64,000 bases of DNA from DATJGF01 sp035495315 (GTDB lineage: Bacteria > Verrucomicrobiota > Verrucomicrobiia > Limisphaerales > UBA8199). The position numbers and the translations under genes were made by a program. Under the pieces are notes generated by a model that saw only the letters and a program-made list of their open reading frames with translations, did no database searches and was not told where the DNA came from. Shown here in pieces: positions 25,537 to 33,305 of the stretch. Each line of letters opens with the position of its first letter. Position 1 is the first letter of the stretch. The stretch lies in the NCBI GenBank assembly GCA_035495315.1, contig DATJGF010000075.1, forward strand, positions 36,782 to 100,781, written 5' to 3'.

Positions 25537-25578
25537 AAGATAAAGCCCAGGCAGGGGTTAGGCATTGACGCACGTCAA
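25537..25578 (-). promoter_or_regulatory. FNR/DNR-type class II promoter
   Basis: On the minus strand, TTGACGTGCGTCAA (25578-25565) is a perfect dyad of the TTGAC-N4-GTCAA form. After 22 bases comes TATCTT (25542-25537) as -10. If the start is 7 bases beyond the -10, +1 is base 25530 and the dyad centre is exactly -41.5, the class II FNR/CRP geometry. The regulator encoded at the end of this operon has an FNR-type recognition helix that fits such a site. Confidence 0.7.
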
Positions 25579-25734
25579 AGATCGGCGGGAAAACAGAAGG
25601 CATCGGAAGACCGAGTTTTACCAGGCCTTGCATCCGTGAGTGCTTAATTTAGAGCCTAGTAGAAGTAAGAAGGCGGCCTTCCCAAGACCAAGTGTTACTT
25701 GACGTTCTCCCGATGTCGCAGGAAGATTCAGCCC

Positions 25735-26241
25735 ATGTACAAGATCATCGGAGCTGACGGCAGGGAGTATGGTCCGATACCAGCTGAGGTGCTACGCCAG
25801 TGGATTGCCGAGGGGCGCGCAAACGCTCAAACAAAGGTCCTGGTTGAAGGCACAACCGAATGGAAACGGCTGGAGGAATTGCCTGAGTTCAGCAGCCGTG
25901 ACCCGGGAGGCGTGGCGACAGCCTCGACGCCAGGAACAATCACTCCACTCCCGTCACAGGCTAAGACCAATTCTCTGGCCATCACCGGATTCATACTTGG
26001 GATCGTCTCGATGACTTTTGCCCTCTGTTGCTACGGACTCCCGTTCAACATCGCGGGGATGATTTGCTCGGGTATTGCCTTAACACAAATCCAACGAGAT
26101 CCGCAACGTGAACGGGGCCAGGGGCTGGCGATCGCCGGCCTCGTGTTATCGATCCTGAGCCTCCTGTTTGCACTCGCGATAATGATATTCCATGTCAGGT
26201 TTGGCTCGCACGATTGGATGCGACACATGCGCCACCTGTGA
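25735..26241 (+). CDS. GYF_2 plus DUF4190 membrane protein
   Basis: 168 residues from MYKIIGADGREYGPIPAEVL. Residues 1-55 are a GYF_2 domain, a small protein-interaction module. A linker leads to two C-terminal hydrophobic helices (about 80-155) of the DUF4190 type, with GMICSGIALTQIQRDP between them. A paralogous GYF_2 N-terminus is found at 30095-31054. It probably faces the cytoplasm and is tethered to the membrane. The next gene begins in a GTGA overlap. The frame continues to 25699 but lacks conserved sequence there. Confidence 0.85.
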   Translation: MYKIIGADGREYGPIPAEVLRQWIAEGRANAQTKVLVEGTTEWKRLEELPEFSSRDPGGVATASTPGTITPLPSQAKTNSLAITGFILGIVSMTFALCCYGLPFNIAGMICSGIALTQIQRDPQRERGQGLAIAGLVLSILSLLFALAIMIFHVRFGSHDWMRHMRHL

Positions 26242-26660
26242 ACATCACTTTGCAAATCGAGTCTGGATACCACCGCCAGTGGGTTTTGATCCTGGGCAGC
26301 CTGACCCTCCTTTTCGGCGCGATCCTCTTCTGCTTTGACCCGACACACTACAACATTTATCCGCAATGTGCGTTCTACCAGGTAACCGGCCTGCTCTGCC
26401 CTGGCTGCGGTGCGTTACGAGCGGGACATCAATTGTTACATGGACATCTGCTGACGGCGTTCCGATTCAATCCGTTATTGGTCACGTACATTCCTGTCGT
26501 GGCAGCGCTCTACTTGAGGTACTTGGTGAGAAGTAGCAATGGTCAGTCAAGGCCAATCGCTTTCCCGATGCATTTGGTTTGGCTGCTCGGGGTTGGTGCC
26601 CTCGCACTGGGGGTTTGGCGAAATCTGCCGGGCGCTCCGGTTGCAATATTGCCGCCCTAG
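26238..26660 (+). CDS. DUF2752 membrane protein
   Basis: 140 residues from a GTG that overlaps the previous stop (GTGA). The family mark is the segment YQVTGLLCPGCGALRAGHQL followed by FNPLLVTYIP. Three or four hydrophobic helices are present. DUF2752 proteins often accompany GYF_2/DUF4190 proteins, as here; the function is unknown. The CPGCG motif may bind metal or be redox-active at the membrane surface. An ATG at 26214 is a possible alternative start. Confidence 0.85.
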   Translation: MNITLQIESGYHRQWVLILGSLTLLFGAILFCFDPTHYNIYPQCAFYQVTGLLCPGCGALRAGHQLLHGHLLTAFRFNPLLVTYIPVVAALYLRYLVRSSNGQSRPIAFPMHLVWLLGVGALALGVWRNLPGAPVAILPP

Positions 26661-26771
26661 AACGAAGATCCAAATCCTAAAACCGCAGGAGCTGGTTTTT
26701 TCGGATTTCGGAGTTTGGTCCTGTTTCGGCCTTCGGTCCTTCGAGTTTCGGACTGAGGAGGAAGCGTCTCG

Positions 26772-27344
26772 TTATTTCGACATCTCCCCCGCGTTTTCCA
26801 TAAACGCGTAGCAGAGCAGATGGCAGATGCCCATTTGCGCATCTTCAACGCGTCCATAATGCGTATCCTGAATGACGAGCACCTGCTCGGCAATTTCACC
26901 CATTCGACCTCGCTTGGCCCCGACTAAAGCAATCGTCTTTAGCCCATGTTCCTTCGCCCAGCTCAATGCTTTGACGCAGTTGGGAGAATTACCGCTGACG
27001 CTGAGGCTTAAGGCAACGTCACCGGGGTGTGCATAATTTTCGAGTTGGCGCACGAAGATATCTTCATAGGCGTAATCGTTCGCGATCGCAGTTATCCAGC
27101 TCACATTGTCATTGAGAGAAATAACGCGAAATCGCTTTCCCACCTTATCCGACGCGCCCTTTCCCAGATCGGTAGCGAAATGGGACGCATTGGCCGCACT
27201 CCCACCGTTGCCGAAAACAAAAATCTGACGATCCTCTTTGAGGGCACTACGCAACTCGTCAATCAAGCGCGCCACCGCCTCGATTGGGATACTGTCATGC
27301 GCAGCTTTTTGCGCGCGTACGTACTCACTAATCCACTGTTTCAT
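26772..27344 (-). CDS. SIS-domain phosphosugar isomerase (GmhA/DiaA type)
   Basis: 190 residues with the SIS fold: FVFGNGGSAANASHFATDLG near the front, LSLSVSGNSPNCVKAL, and a C-terminal helix containing AQMGICHLLCYA. It resembles sedoheptulose-7-phosphate isomerase GmhA, which makes the heptose precursor of LPS core, and also DiaA-like paralogues. No other heptose genes are nearby, so GmhA function is likely but not certain. The 111 bases downstream are low-complexity ttcgg-rich sequence with a weak hairpin at 26679-26699. Confidence 0.82.
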   Translation of the reverse strand: MKQWISEYVRAQKAAHDSIPIEAVARLIDELRSALKEDRQIFVFGNGGSAANASHFATDLGKGASDKVGKRFRVISLNDNVSWITAIANDYAYEDIFVRQLENYAHPGDVALSLSVSGNSPNCVKALSWAKEHGLKTIALVGAKRGRMGEIAEQVLVIQDTHYGRVEDAQMGICHLLCYAFMENAGEMSK

Positions 27345-27387
27345 TCAGGCTGCCATGCTGGCACGTCATCCCGCATTTGTCAGGTTC

Positions 27388-27897
27388 TCATTTTGAGCCA
27401 CGCAAGGGCATCAACCCGAAATGGAGGAGGGCCCAAATGGGCAGAGCGAACAGGATAATGGCGACCAGCCGCTCCCAGGTCCAACTGAGGTGATGTGTTT
27501 GAATGGGGTAAATCGTAATCATGAAATAGTTGCTGAAGCGCGTGTGCCCCAAAAAGGAGCAATACTTCGGGTAATGCCGCCTTACCCCACTGTAGAAAGC
27601 AACGACGCCCAGGGCGATGACGGCAAAAGTGACGAAAAGGTTGATCGGCAACATGGCATTGAATTCCACAGTGGGCCGCCCGGGTTTATGCGCCAAAAAA
27701 TATGGGTAAAGCCACTGCAGCCCCGCCCAAAGAAAACTAAAGCCGGTCTGGATTGCGGTGCGGAAATTTGCCTTGCTGGAGGTCAGCTCGTTTAGCAGGA
27801 GCGCGAAGTACAAAGGGACGACACCCCAAATCATTGAGATATCGTGGAACGGCGTGACAATGAGCTCGAGGAAGGTGCTCCAGTAATTATGACTCAT
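27388..27897 (-). CDS. Hypothetical integral membrane protein
   Basis: 169 residues, not recognised as a named family. Four or five hydrophobic segments are visible: WGVVPLYFALLLNEL, FLWAGLQWLYPYFL, INLFVTFAVIALGVVAFYSG and LVAIILFALPIWALLHFGL. A conserved-looking aromatic stretch, RFSNYFMITIYPIQTHHLSW, lies between them. It is on the same strand as thrS and the SIS gene, with no overlap. Nothing points to a function. Confidence 0.6.
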   Translation of the reverse strand: MSHNYWSTFLELIVTPFHDISMIWGVVPLYFALLLNELTSSKANFRTAIQTGFSFLWAGLQWLYPYFLAHKPGRPTVEFNAMLPINLFVTFAVIALGVVAFYSGVRRHYPKYCSFLGHTRFSNYFMITIYPIQTHHLSWTWERLVAIILFALPIWALLHFGLMPLRGSK

Positions 27898-28028
27898 CGA
27901 GAAAGTCGGTGGCTTACTCGCAGTTCATCGGATGAAGAAGCGCTCCGGTTGGTTTGCGCTTGTTCCGATCTTTGACGACGGATTGATCTGGCATGGGAGC
28001 TTTTGCGGGGCTGCGGACGTGGGCCCGA

Positions 28029-29882
28029 TTAATCCCGCCGCTGATGAATTGCTGCCAGGATGTTTTCGATCGCTTCACCCTTTGGCTTTGCTCCGAGACT
28101 GCCTTTGCCGTGCACTCGAACACTGACCGCACCGGCCTGCATGTCGCGTGGACCAACCACCAACATCGTATGCACCTTCGCCTGTTCGGCCCGTTGTATT
28201 TTTCCATTAATTTTATCCGGTCCGAAATCGCCCTCGGCGCGCACCATATCGTCGCGAAGTTCCTGGACAATGCCTTTGGCGTACTGCACTAGCGGTTCGT
28301 CCTCGCCGATCGTGAGCACACGGACTTGCTCGGGGGCGAGCCAAAGGGGGAAGTTGCCGGCGTAATGTTCGATCAGAAACCCGATAAAACGCTCGTGGGT
28401 TCCCAGCGGGGCACGATGTATGCAGAGCGGGGTCTTTTCGGTGTTGTCCCGATCGCGGTACACCAACCCAAACCGCTTGGGAACGGCAAAGTCTACCTGA
28501 TTGGTCGCCAGAGTGAATTCGCGGCCAATAACGCTCCAAACCTGCACATCTATCTTCGGTCCATAAAACGCCGCTTCATTCGCGACTTCGACATAATTGA
28601 TGCCCGAGTTCTTGAGGGTATTCCGTACCATTTCCTCAGTTTGTTTCCAGAGTTCGGGTTCATTCACGAACTTGGCTTTCTCCCCCGTTAGTCTGGACGG
28701 ATCGTGAGTGCTGAAACGCATCACATATTTCTCGATGCCAAAGATCTTGAAATACTTCAGGTACATTTCGTTTACCGCGTTGAATTCCTGGGCAAATTGC
28801 TCAGCGGTGCAGTAAATGTGCGCGTCGTTCATACTAAGTGAACGGACTCGCATCAACCCCAATAGTTCGCCGGATTGCTCATAGCGGTAGCAGGTACCGT
28901 ATTCGGCCAGGCGCAGCGGCAGATCCCGATAGCTCCGCGGTTCTGCCGCAAAAATGCGGTGGTGGTGCGGGCAATTCATCGCCTTAAGATAATAGCGTTC
29001 AGGCCGCGCATCGGGCGCGGCGCCGCTCTCTTTGACCTCGAGCGGCGGGAACATGGACTCCTGGTACAAGGGAATATGCCCGCTGGTGAGATACATCTTC
29101 TCGCGGGCGATATGCGGAGTTTTGACTCGGACGTAACCCGCCGCGAATTCGGTTTCGCGAGCCAACTTTTCGAGCTCGTCGGCGATGGCGGCGCCTTTGG
29201 GAAGCCAGAGCGGCAGGCCGGGCCCGACGTATTCCGTGTCGATCGTGTACAGGCCCATCTCGGCGCCCAGCTTGCGATGATCCCGGCGTTTGGCCTCTTC
29301 CAGCATTTTGAAATAGGCCTCGAGCTCGGTTTTATTCTTGAAGGCCGTCCCGTAAATGCGCTGAAGTTGCGGATTGCGTTCGTCCCCTTTGTAATACGCG
29401 CTGGCCACACTGGTGAGTTTGAAAGCCCCAATATTCCCGGTGCGCATCACATGAGGTCCCGCGCACAAATCAACAAAATCACCGTTCCGGTAATAGGAGA
29501 TCTCCTCACCTTCCGGAATATCCGCCAGGTTGCCGAGCTTGAACTTGCTCGGAGTCCCCCGTTCGCTCAATGCGCCAAGGCGGCCGGATTCGGCGTCTTT
29601 GAGGGCTTGCTCGCGAGTGACCGTTTGCCGCGTAAAAGGATGATTCGCCTTGATCTCCTTCTTCATCTCCTCCTCGATTTTCGGGAAATCATCGGGCGAA
29701 ATGCGATGCGGCAGTTCGACATCGTAATAGAAGCCGTTTTCGACCGGTGGTCCGGCGGCAAATTGGGCATCGGGCCAGAGTCGGAGAATCGCAGTTGCCA
29801 TCACATGGGCGCAGGAATGGCGAAGCCGTTCCAGTTCGGTCATGCGGTTCCGGTCGTCGAGTGTTTTGCGTTCAGGTTGCAT
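28029..29882 (-). CDS. thrS: Threonyl-tRNA synthetase
   Basis: 617 residues. It begins directly with the editing (SAD) domain, HSCAHVM and DLCAGPHV, so the N-terminal TGS domain of the E. coli enzyme is missing. The class II core has the motif 1 region, motif 2 with MNCPHHHRIF / SYRDLPLRLAEYGTCYRYE, zinc ligands from Cys in MNCP, His in NDAHIYC and His in CIHRA, and motif 3 at APLGTHERFIGF. The C-terminal anticodon-binding domain (about 510-610) is present. It charges tRNA-Thr. A terminator-like hairpin ends just upstream of the ATG (29885-29954), suggesting attenuation control. Confidence 0.97.
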   Translation of the reverse strand: MQPERKTLDDRNRMTELERLRHSCAHVMATAILRLWPDAQFAAGPPVENGFYYDVELPHRISPDDFPKIEEEMKKEIKANHPFTRQTVTREQALKDAESGRLGALSERGTPSKFKLGNLADIPEGEEISYYRNGDFVDLCAGPHVMRTGNIGAFKLTSVASAYYKGDERNPQLQRIYGTAFKNKTELEAYFKMLEEAKRRDHRKLGAEMGLYTIDTEYVGPGLPLWLPKGAAIADELEKLARETEFAAGYVRVKTPHIAREKMYLTSGHIPLYQESMFPPLEVKESGAAPDARPERYYLKAMNCPHHHRIFAAEPRSYRDLPLRLAEYGTCYRYEQSGELLGLMRVRSLSMNDAHIYCTAEQFAQEFNAVNEMYLKYFKIFGIEKYVMRFSTHDPSRLTGEKAKFVNEPELWKQTEEMVRNTLKNSGINYVEVANEAAFYGPKIDVQVWSVIGREFTLATNQVDFAVPKRFGLVYRDRDNTEKTPLCIHRAPLGTHERFIGFLIEHYAGNFPLWLAPEQVRVLTIGEDEPLVQYAKGIVQELRDDMVRAEGDFGPDKINGKIQRAEQAKVHTMLVVGPRDMQAGAVSVRVHGKGSLGAKPKGEAIENILAAIHQRRD

Positions 29883-29884
29883 AG

Positions 29885-29954
29885 AAAAATGAAAAACGCC
29901 CCGAAAGGCATATCGAGGCGTTGGCGTTCATCCCCTTAACGAAGGGATGAACGC
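29885..29954 (-). terminator. thrS: Hairpin plus intrinsic terminator in the thrS leader
   Basis: Two stem-loops on the minus strand. The first pairs 29944-29954 with 29924-29934 (11 perfect pairs, 9-base loop). The second, 29922-29895, has an about 10-pair stem (AACGCCTCGA against TTCGGGGCGTT) followed at once by TTTTT and a second T-run, ending 12 bases before the thrS ATG. The only gene that can be transcribed into it is thrS, because the upstream neighbour is divergent, so it fits a leader attenuator. No T-box motif is seen. Confidence 0.65.
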
Positions 29955-30094
29955 TAAATGGTCGTCACTGTGCTCTTTCTGAAAGCCACGCCCAGCACCC
30001 TAAAGAACTCGACCGGTTTTGGCAAATGCAATCTTGTGCCGCGCCCCCAAATCGCTTACAAGCTAACTCGTTCGGGCCGCCAACTTACCACCCT

Positions 30095-31054
30095 ATGTAC
30101 AAAATTATCGGTGCGGACCAGAAGGAGTACGGACCAGTGCCTCCGGAACAGGTACGCCAATGGATTGCTGAAGGCAGGGCCAGCCGTGCCTCTTTGATTC
30201 GGCCCGAAGGCAGTATCGAGTGGCAGCCCCTCGCCAGCTTCCCGGAGTTTGCGGACGTACTCGACGCTGTCGCTCCGGCCCCAGCCTTCGACCCTGCCCA
30301 TGAGCCACAAATCGGCCTCTCCTATGAAGTGCTCTCCCGCGATTATCACCTCAATATCGGGCTCTGTATCGGCAATGCCTGGGCGCTGCTGAAGGAAAAC
30401 TTCGGGATGATCTTTGGCGGTGTAACGATTTTTATGTTAGTGCATCTGGGAATCTCTGCCCTGGCGCAGATCCCGATTATCGGCGTTCTGTTGGGCCTGG
30501 GCAGCATAGTCATCGGCGGCCCACTTACCGGTGGTTTATACCTGTTTCTGCTGAACAACATTCGCCACCAGCGGGCTGACATTGGCGATGTTTTTTCAGG
30601 GTTCGGCAGCTCGTTCGGACAGCTCGTGCTCGGTTACCTCATTCCTGTATTGCTCATCGGTGCCTCCATGCTCCCGGGCGCTGGAATAATCGCTTACCCC
30701 ATTTTCCTCATGGCACACCGAAATGCCGTCACGGCGCCGCTCTTGCTTTGCGCAAGTGTGGGTCTATTGATTGCCATCATTCCGCTGGTTTATCTCAGCG
30801 TGAGCTGGATTTTTACGCTCCCCCTTATCATAGACCGGCAGACTGATTTTTGGACCGCCATGGCCGCCAGCAGGAAAATGGTCACGAAACATTGGGCCGC
30901 AGTTTTCGCTTTGCTCGTCGTTTGTGGTCTCATTAACGTGGTGGGCTTTGGCCTTTGCTTTGTCGGGTTTTTTGTCAGCTTGCCGATTACGCTGAGCGCC
31001 TTGATGTATGCCTATGAAAGCATCTTTTCAACGCCGGCCCCCACGTCCGCTTGA
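30095..31054 (+). CDS. GYF_2-domain polytopic membrane protein
   Basis: 319 residues from MYKIIGADQKEYGPVPPEQV, a GYF_2 domain closely similar to that at 25735. After a linker, five or six hydrophobic helices (about 100-310) resemble glycerophosphodiester-phosphodiesterase-type or DUF975-like membrane regions (FWTAMAASRKMVTKHW between helices). The frame upstream to 30026 is not conserved. The function is unknown; the GYF_2 domain suggests docking of a proline-rich partner to the membrane. It overlaps the next gene by 47 bases. Confidence 0.8.
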   Translation: MYKIIGADQKEYGPVPPEQVRQWIAEGRASRASLIRPEGSIEWQPLASFPEFADVLDAVAPAPAFDPAHEPQIGLSYEVLSRDYHLNIGLCIGNAWALLKENFGMIFGGVTIFMLVHLGISALAQIPIIGVLLGLGSIVIGGPLTGGLYLFLLNNIRHQRADIGDVFSGFGSSFGQLVLGYLIPVLLIGASMLPGAGIIAYPIFLMAHRNAVTAPLLLCASVGLLIAIIPLVYLSVSWIFTLPLIIDRQTDFWTAMAASRKMVTKHWAAVFALLVVCGLINVVGFGLCFVGFFVSLPITLSALMYAYESIFSTPAPTSA

Positions 31055-31406
31055 TCGGTCGACCGCTCGCAACTCGGTTCTTATCAATCAGCTGGCGACA
31101 CCGGGACTCGGTTCCTTGTTGGCGCGACGCTGGGTGGCCGGGACTGGTCAATTGCTGCTGGCCGTCGCTGGTTTCGCAATGGTCGTGGGCTGGTTCGTAA
31201 CCGTCATGATTGGCGCCTATCGGCAACTCAACGGCGGCCCCGAACCCCGGCCCATGGGGTGGTTGGGTGAAGCCGGTGCGCTTACCTTCGCCGCGGCCTG
31301 GCTTTGGGCGCTGATCACCAGCTTGAGTCTGCTGCGGCAAACCAAAGCCGGCGAAGCGCTCCCTCCCCTCGGTTCCGAAAATCAAAATCGCAAACCTGAG
31401 GCATGA
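31008..31406 (+). CDS. Small two-helix membrane protein
   Basis: 132 residues, no named family. The core SVLINQLATPGLGSLLARRW is followed by two hydrophobic helices, TGQLLLAVAGFAMVVGWFV and ALTFAAAWLWALITSLSLL. Its start overlaps the end of the GYF_2 gene, and its stop overlaps the next start (ATGA at 31403-31406), so three genes are coupled. An ATG at 31014 is an alternative. The tail is polar. Function unknown. Confidence 0.65.
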   Translation: MPMKASFQRRPPRPLDRSTARNSVLINQLATPGLGSLLARRWVAGTGQLLLAVAGFAMVVGWFVTVMIGAYRQLNGGPEPRPMGWLGEAGALTFAAAWLWALITSLSLLRQTKAGEALPPLGSENQNRKPEA

Positions 31407-33223
31407 ATCCCGCCGGCGAGTCAGGTTCAAGGCGGATCCGTGGTTTCCAAGGCTGGCGTAAGTGGCTGGCGAGAATTGTACTGTTGATGGTGGGTAGTGT
31501 TTTGCCGCTCTTGGCAATAGAATTGGGCTTGCGGTTGGTCGGTTATGGATATCCGACTTCCTTTTTCCTCCGCGATGACCACGGCACAAATTACATCACC
31601 AACGAGAAGTACGCCTGGCAGTACTATTCTCCAAATACAACCCTGAAACCTTTTTTATTCAGGTTGCCTGCCGACAAACCCCCGGGCATCGTTCGCATTT
31701 GCATCCTGGGCGAATCAGCGGCAATGGGAACGCCCGATCCCGCGTTCAGTTTTTGCAGAGTGCTTCAGGCGGGATTGCGCCAACGCTATCCCAACACCCG
31801 CTTTGAGATCATCAACGCGGCGATGCGTGGAATTAATTCGTACGTCCTCAATCCGCTGGCACGTGAATGTGCAGCCCACCAGGTCGATCTCTTCATTATT
31901 TATATGGGCAATAATGAGATGAGTGGCCTGCATGCTCCGGATCCTTCGACCCGCTGCTGGACCAAATCCCTCACCTTGCTGCGGATATATCAGACCTTGC
32001 GATCAGCCAAACTTGGCCAGTTGCTCAATTCCTTGTTCCATTCGGCTGACGAATCACACCCCCAGGACATGCCCTACTTTCGTCAGCATAGCCTGGCGGC
32101 AGACGATGCGAGGAGGTTAAAGGTTTACCGAAATTTTCGCTCCAATCTCGAAGCTATCTGCCGCACTGTCACCCACTCGGGAGCCAAGGCCATTTTGTGC
32201 ACTGTCGCCGTGAATTTGCAGGATTGTCCACCGTTCGAATCCAAACATCGACCGGACCTCTCCGCTCAAGCCAAAGACTCTTGGGATCATCATTATCAGT
32301 CAGGCATTAAGCTTGAAGCGCAAGGCCAGCATCAGTCCGCCATTTCTGAATATTTGCAGGCCGCCGGCATTGATGATCAGTACGCCGAGTTGCTGTTCCG
32401 ACTCGCCCGATGCTATCGAGCCACGCACGATGTTGTGCACGCGCGCCAATACTACGCTAAAGCGCGCGATTGGGACGCGCTCCAGTTTCGTGCGGACGAC
32501 CGGCTTAATTCAGTCATTCGCGACGTGGCCCGGTCGTATGAGTCAACAGGAATCAGTCTTCTCGATATCGATGAATTCGTCCGTCAGAACGATGTCGCTG
32601 AAGAAGGAATTCCGGGGAATCGATTGTTCCACGAACATGTCCATCCCACCTTTACTGGCAACTGCCTGATCGCCCGCGCCTGTTTTGATAAGCTCGTCAG
32701 GCAACTCGCTCTTCCTGAGAGTGGTTTGAAGCCGGAGGATTTCCCAAACGAGGAACGGTGTGCCGCGGCAGTCGCTTATACCGAGTTCGATAATCTTGAA
32801 GTGCAGGCCGCATTTCTTCGCTTAACCGCCAGCCCCCCTTTCCTCGATCAATTGGAGCATGAGCAACGACAGGCCGCTGCGAAATCGCGCTATGAACAAC
32901 GTCGGGCCGAGTTTACACCCGCCACTACCGATCGTTGTCTGGCGACTTACAAAAACGCCATTCACCAGGAACCGGATTTTTGGCCGTTGCGCTTCAACTT
33001 GGGGAATTTGTACCAACAACTCAGCCAACCCAACTTAGCAGTCGAGCAGTTTCGTTCTATCGTTCAACAGTTTCCTCATACAAAACGATTTCATCACGTG
33101 CTGGCAAATGCCCTCCTGGCAACCGGCGATAAACCGGCCGCAATCGGTGAATTTGAACAAGCCTTGTTGCTCGATCCCCACGACCTTGATTTGAAACAGA
33201 CCATCCAACGACTTCGACAGTGA
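31403..33223 (+). CDS. Membrane-anchored SGNH hydrolase-like protein with TPRs
   Basis: 606 residues. After a basic N-terminus, one helix (about 24-45, ARIVLLMVGSVLPLLAIELGL) anchors it. The SGNH fold is suggested by ICILGESAAMGTP (block I with Ser), IIYMGNNEMSG (block III with Asn) and HEHVHPTFTGN (block V with His). A TPR-like pair (about 300-350) is inserted before the His block, and further TPRs occupy about 510-600. SGNH enzymes hydrolyse or transfer acyl esters on polysaccharides or lipids; the substrate is unknown. A strong terminator follows. Confidence 0.8.
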   Translation: MNPAGESGSRRIRGFQGWRKWLARIVLLMVGSVLPLLAIELGLRLVGYGYPTSFFLRDDHGTNYITNEKYAWQYYSPNTTLKPFLFRLPADKPPGIVRICILGESAAMGTPDPAFSFCRVLQAGLRQRYPNTRFEIINAAMRGINSYVLNPLARECAAHQVDLFIIYMGNNEMSGLHAPDPSTRCWTKSLTLLRIYQTLRSAKLGQLLNSLFHSADESHPQDMPYFRQHSLAADDARRLKVYRNFRSNLEAICRTVTHSGAKAILCTVAVNLQDCPPFESKHRPDLSAQAKDSWDHHYQSGIKLEAQGQHQSAISEYLQAAGIDDQYAELLFRLARCYRATHDVVHARQYYAKARDWDALQFRADDRLNSVIRDVARSYESTGISLLDIDEFVRQNDVAEEGIPGNRLFHEHVHPTFTGNCLIARACFDKLVRQLALPESGLKPEDFPNEERCAAAVAYTEFDNLEVQAAFLRLTASPPFLDQLEHEQRQAAAKSRYEQRRAEFTPATTDRCLATYKNAIHQEPDFWPLRFNLGNLYQQLSQPNLAVEQFRSIVQQFPHTKRFHHVLANALLATGDKPAAIGEFEQALLLDPHDLDLKQTIQRLRQ

Positions 33224-33250
33224 TTTCTCTCACTGTTTCAAATGAAAGAA

Positions 33251-33280
33251 AAGAGACCGGACCTTTCGGTCCGGTCTCTT
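33251..33280. terminator. Bidirectional intrinsic terminator
   Basis: A perfect 13-pair stem (33251-33263 with 33268-33280) around a 4-base loop, with A-rich sequence on the left and short T-runs on the right. It separates the convergent SGNH/TPR gene (ends 33223) and the PA14 protein gene (ends 33306) and can serve both. Confidence 0.85.
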
Positions 33281-33305
33281 TGAAGCTGACTATTCTAACG
33301 AGGCC

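Noticed and set aside
26661..26771. Terminator or repeat in the ttcgg-rich spacer
   Set aside because: The only stem is six A/T-rich pairs (26679-26699), and the repeats are low complexity, too weak to call.
28875..29939. 354-residue plus-strand open frame
   Set aside because: It lies antisense to thrS, which has complete synthetase motifs; the antisense frame shows no recognisable domain.
29890..29950. Leader peptide MNANASICLSGRF... overlapping the thrS start
   Set aside because: It has only one threonine codon and no codon run suited to ribosome-stalling control; it is probably chance.
29885..29954. T-box riboswitch for thrS
   Set aside because: No T-box consensus is found; only hairpins and a terminator are visible.
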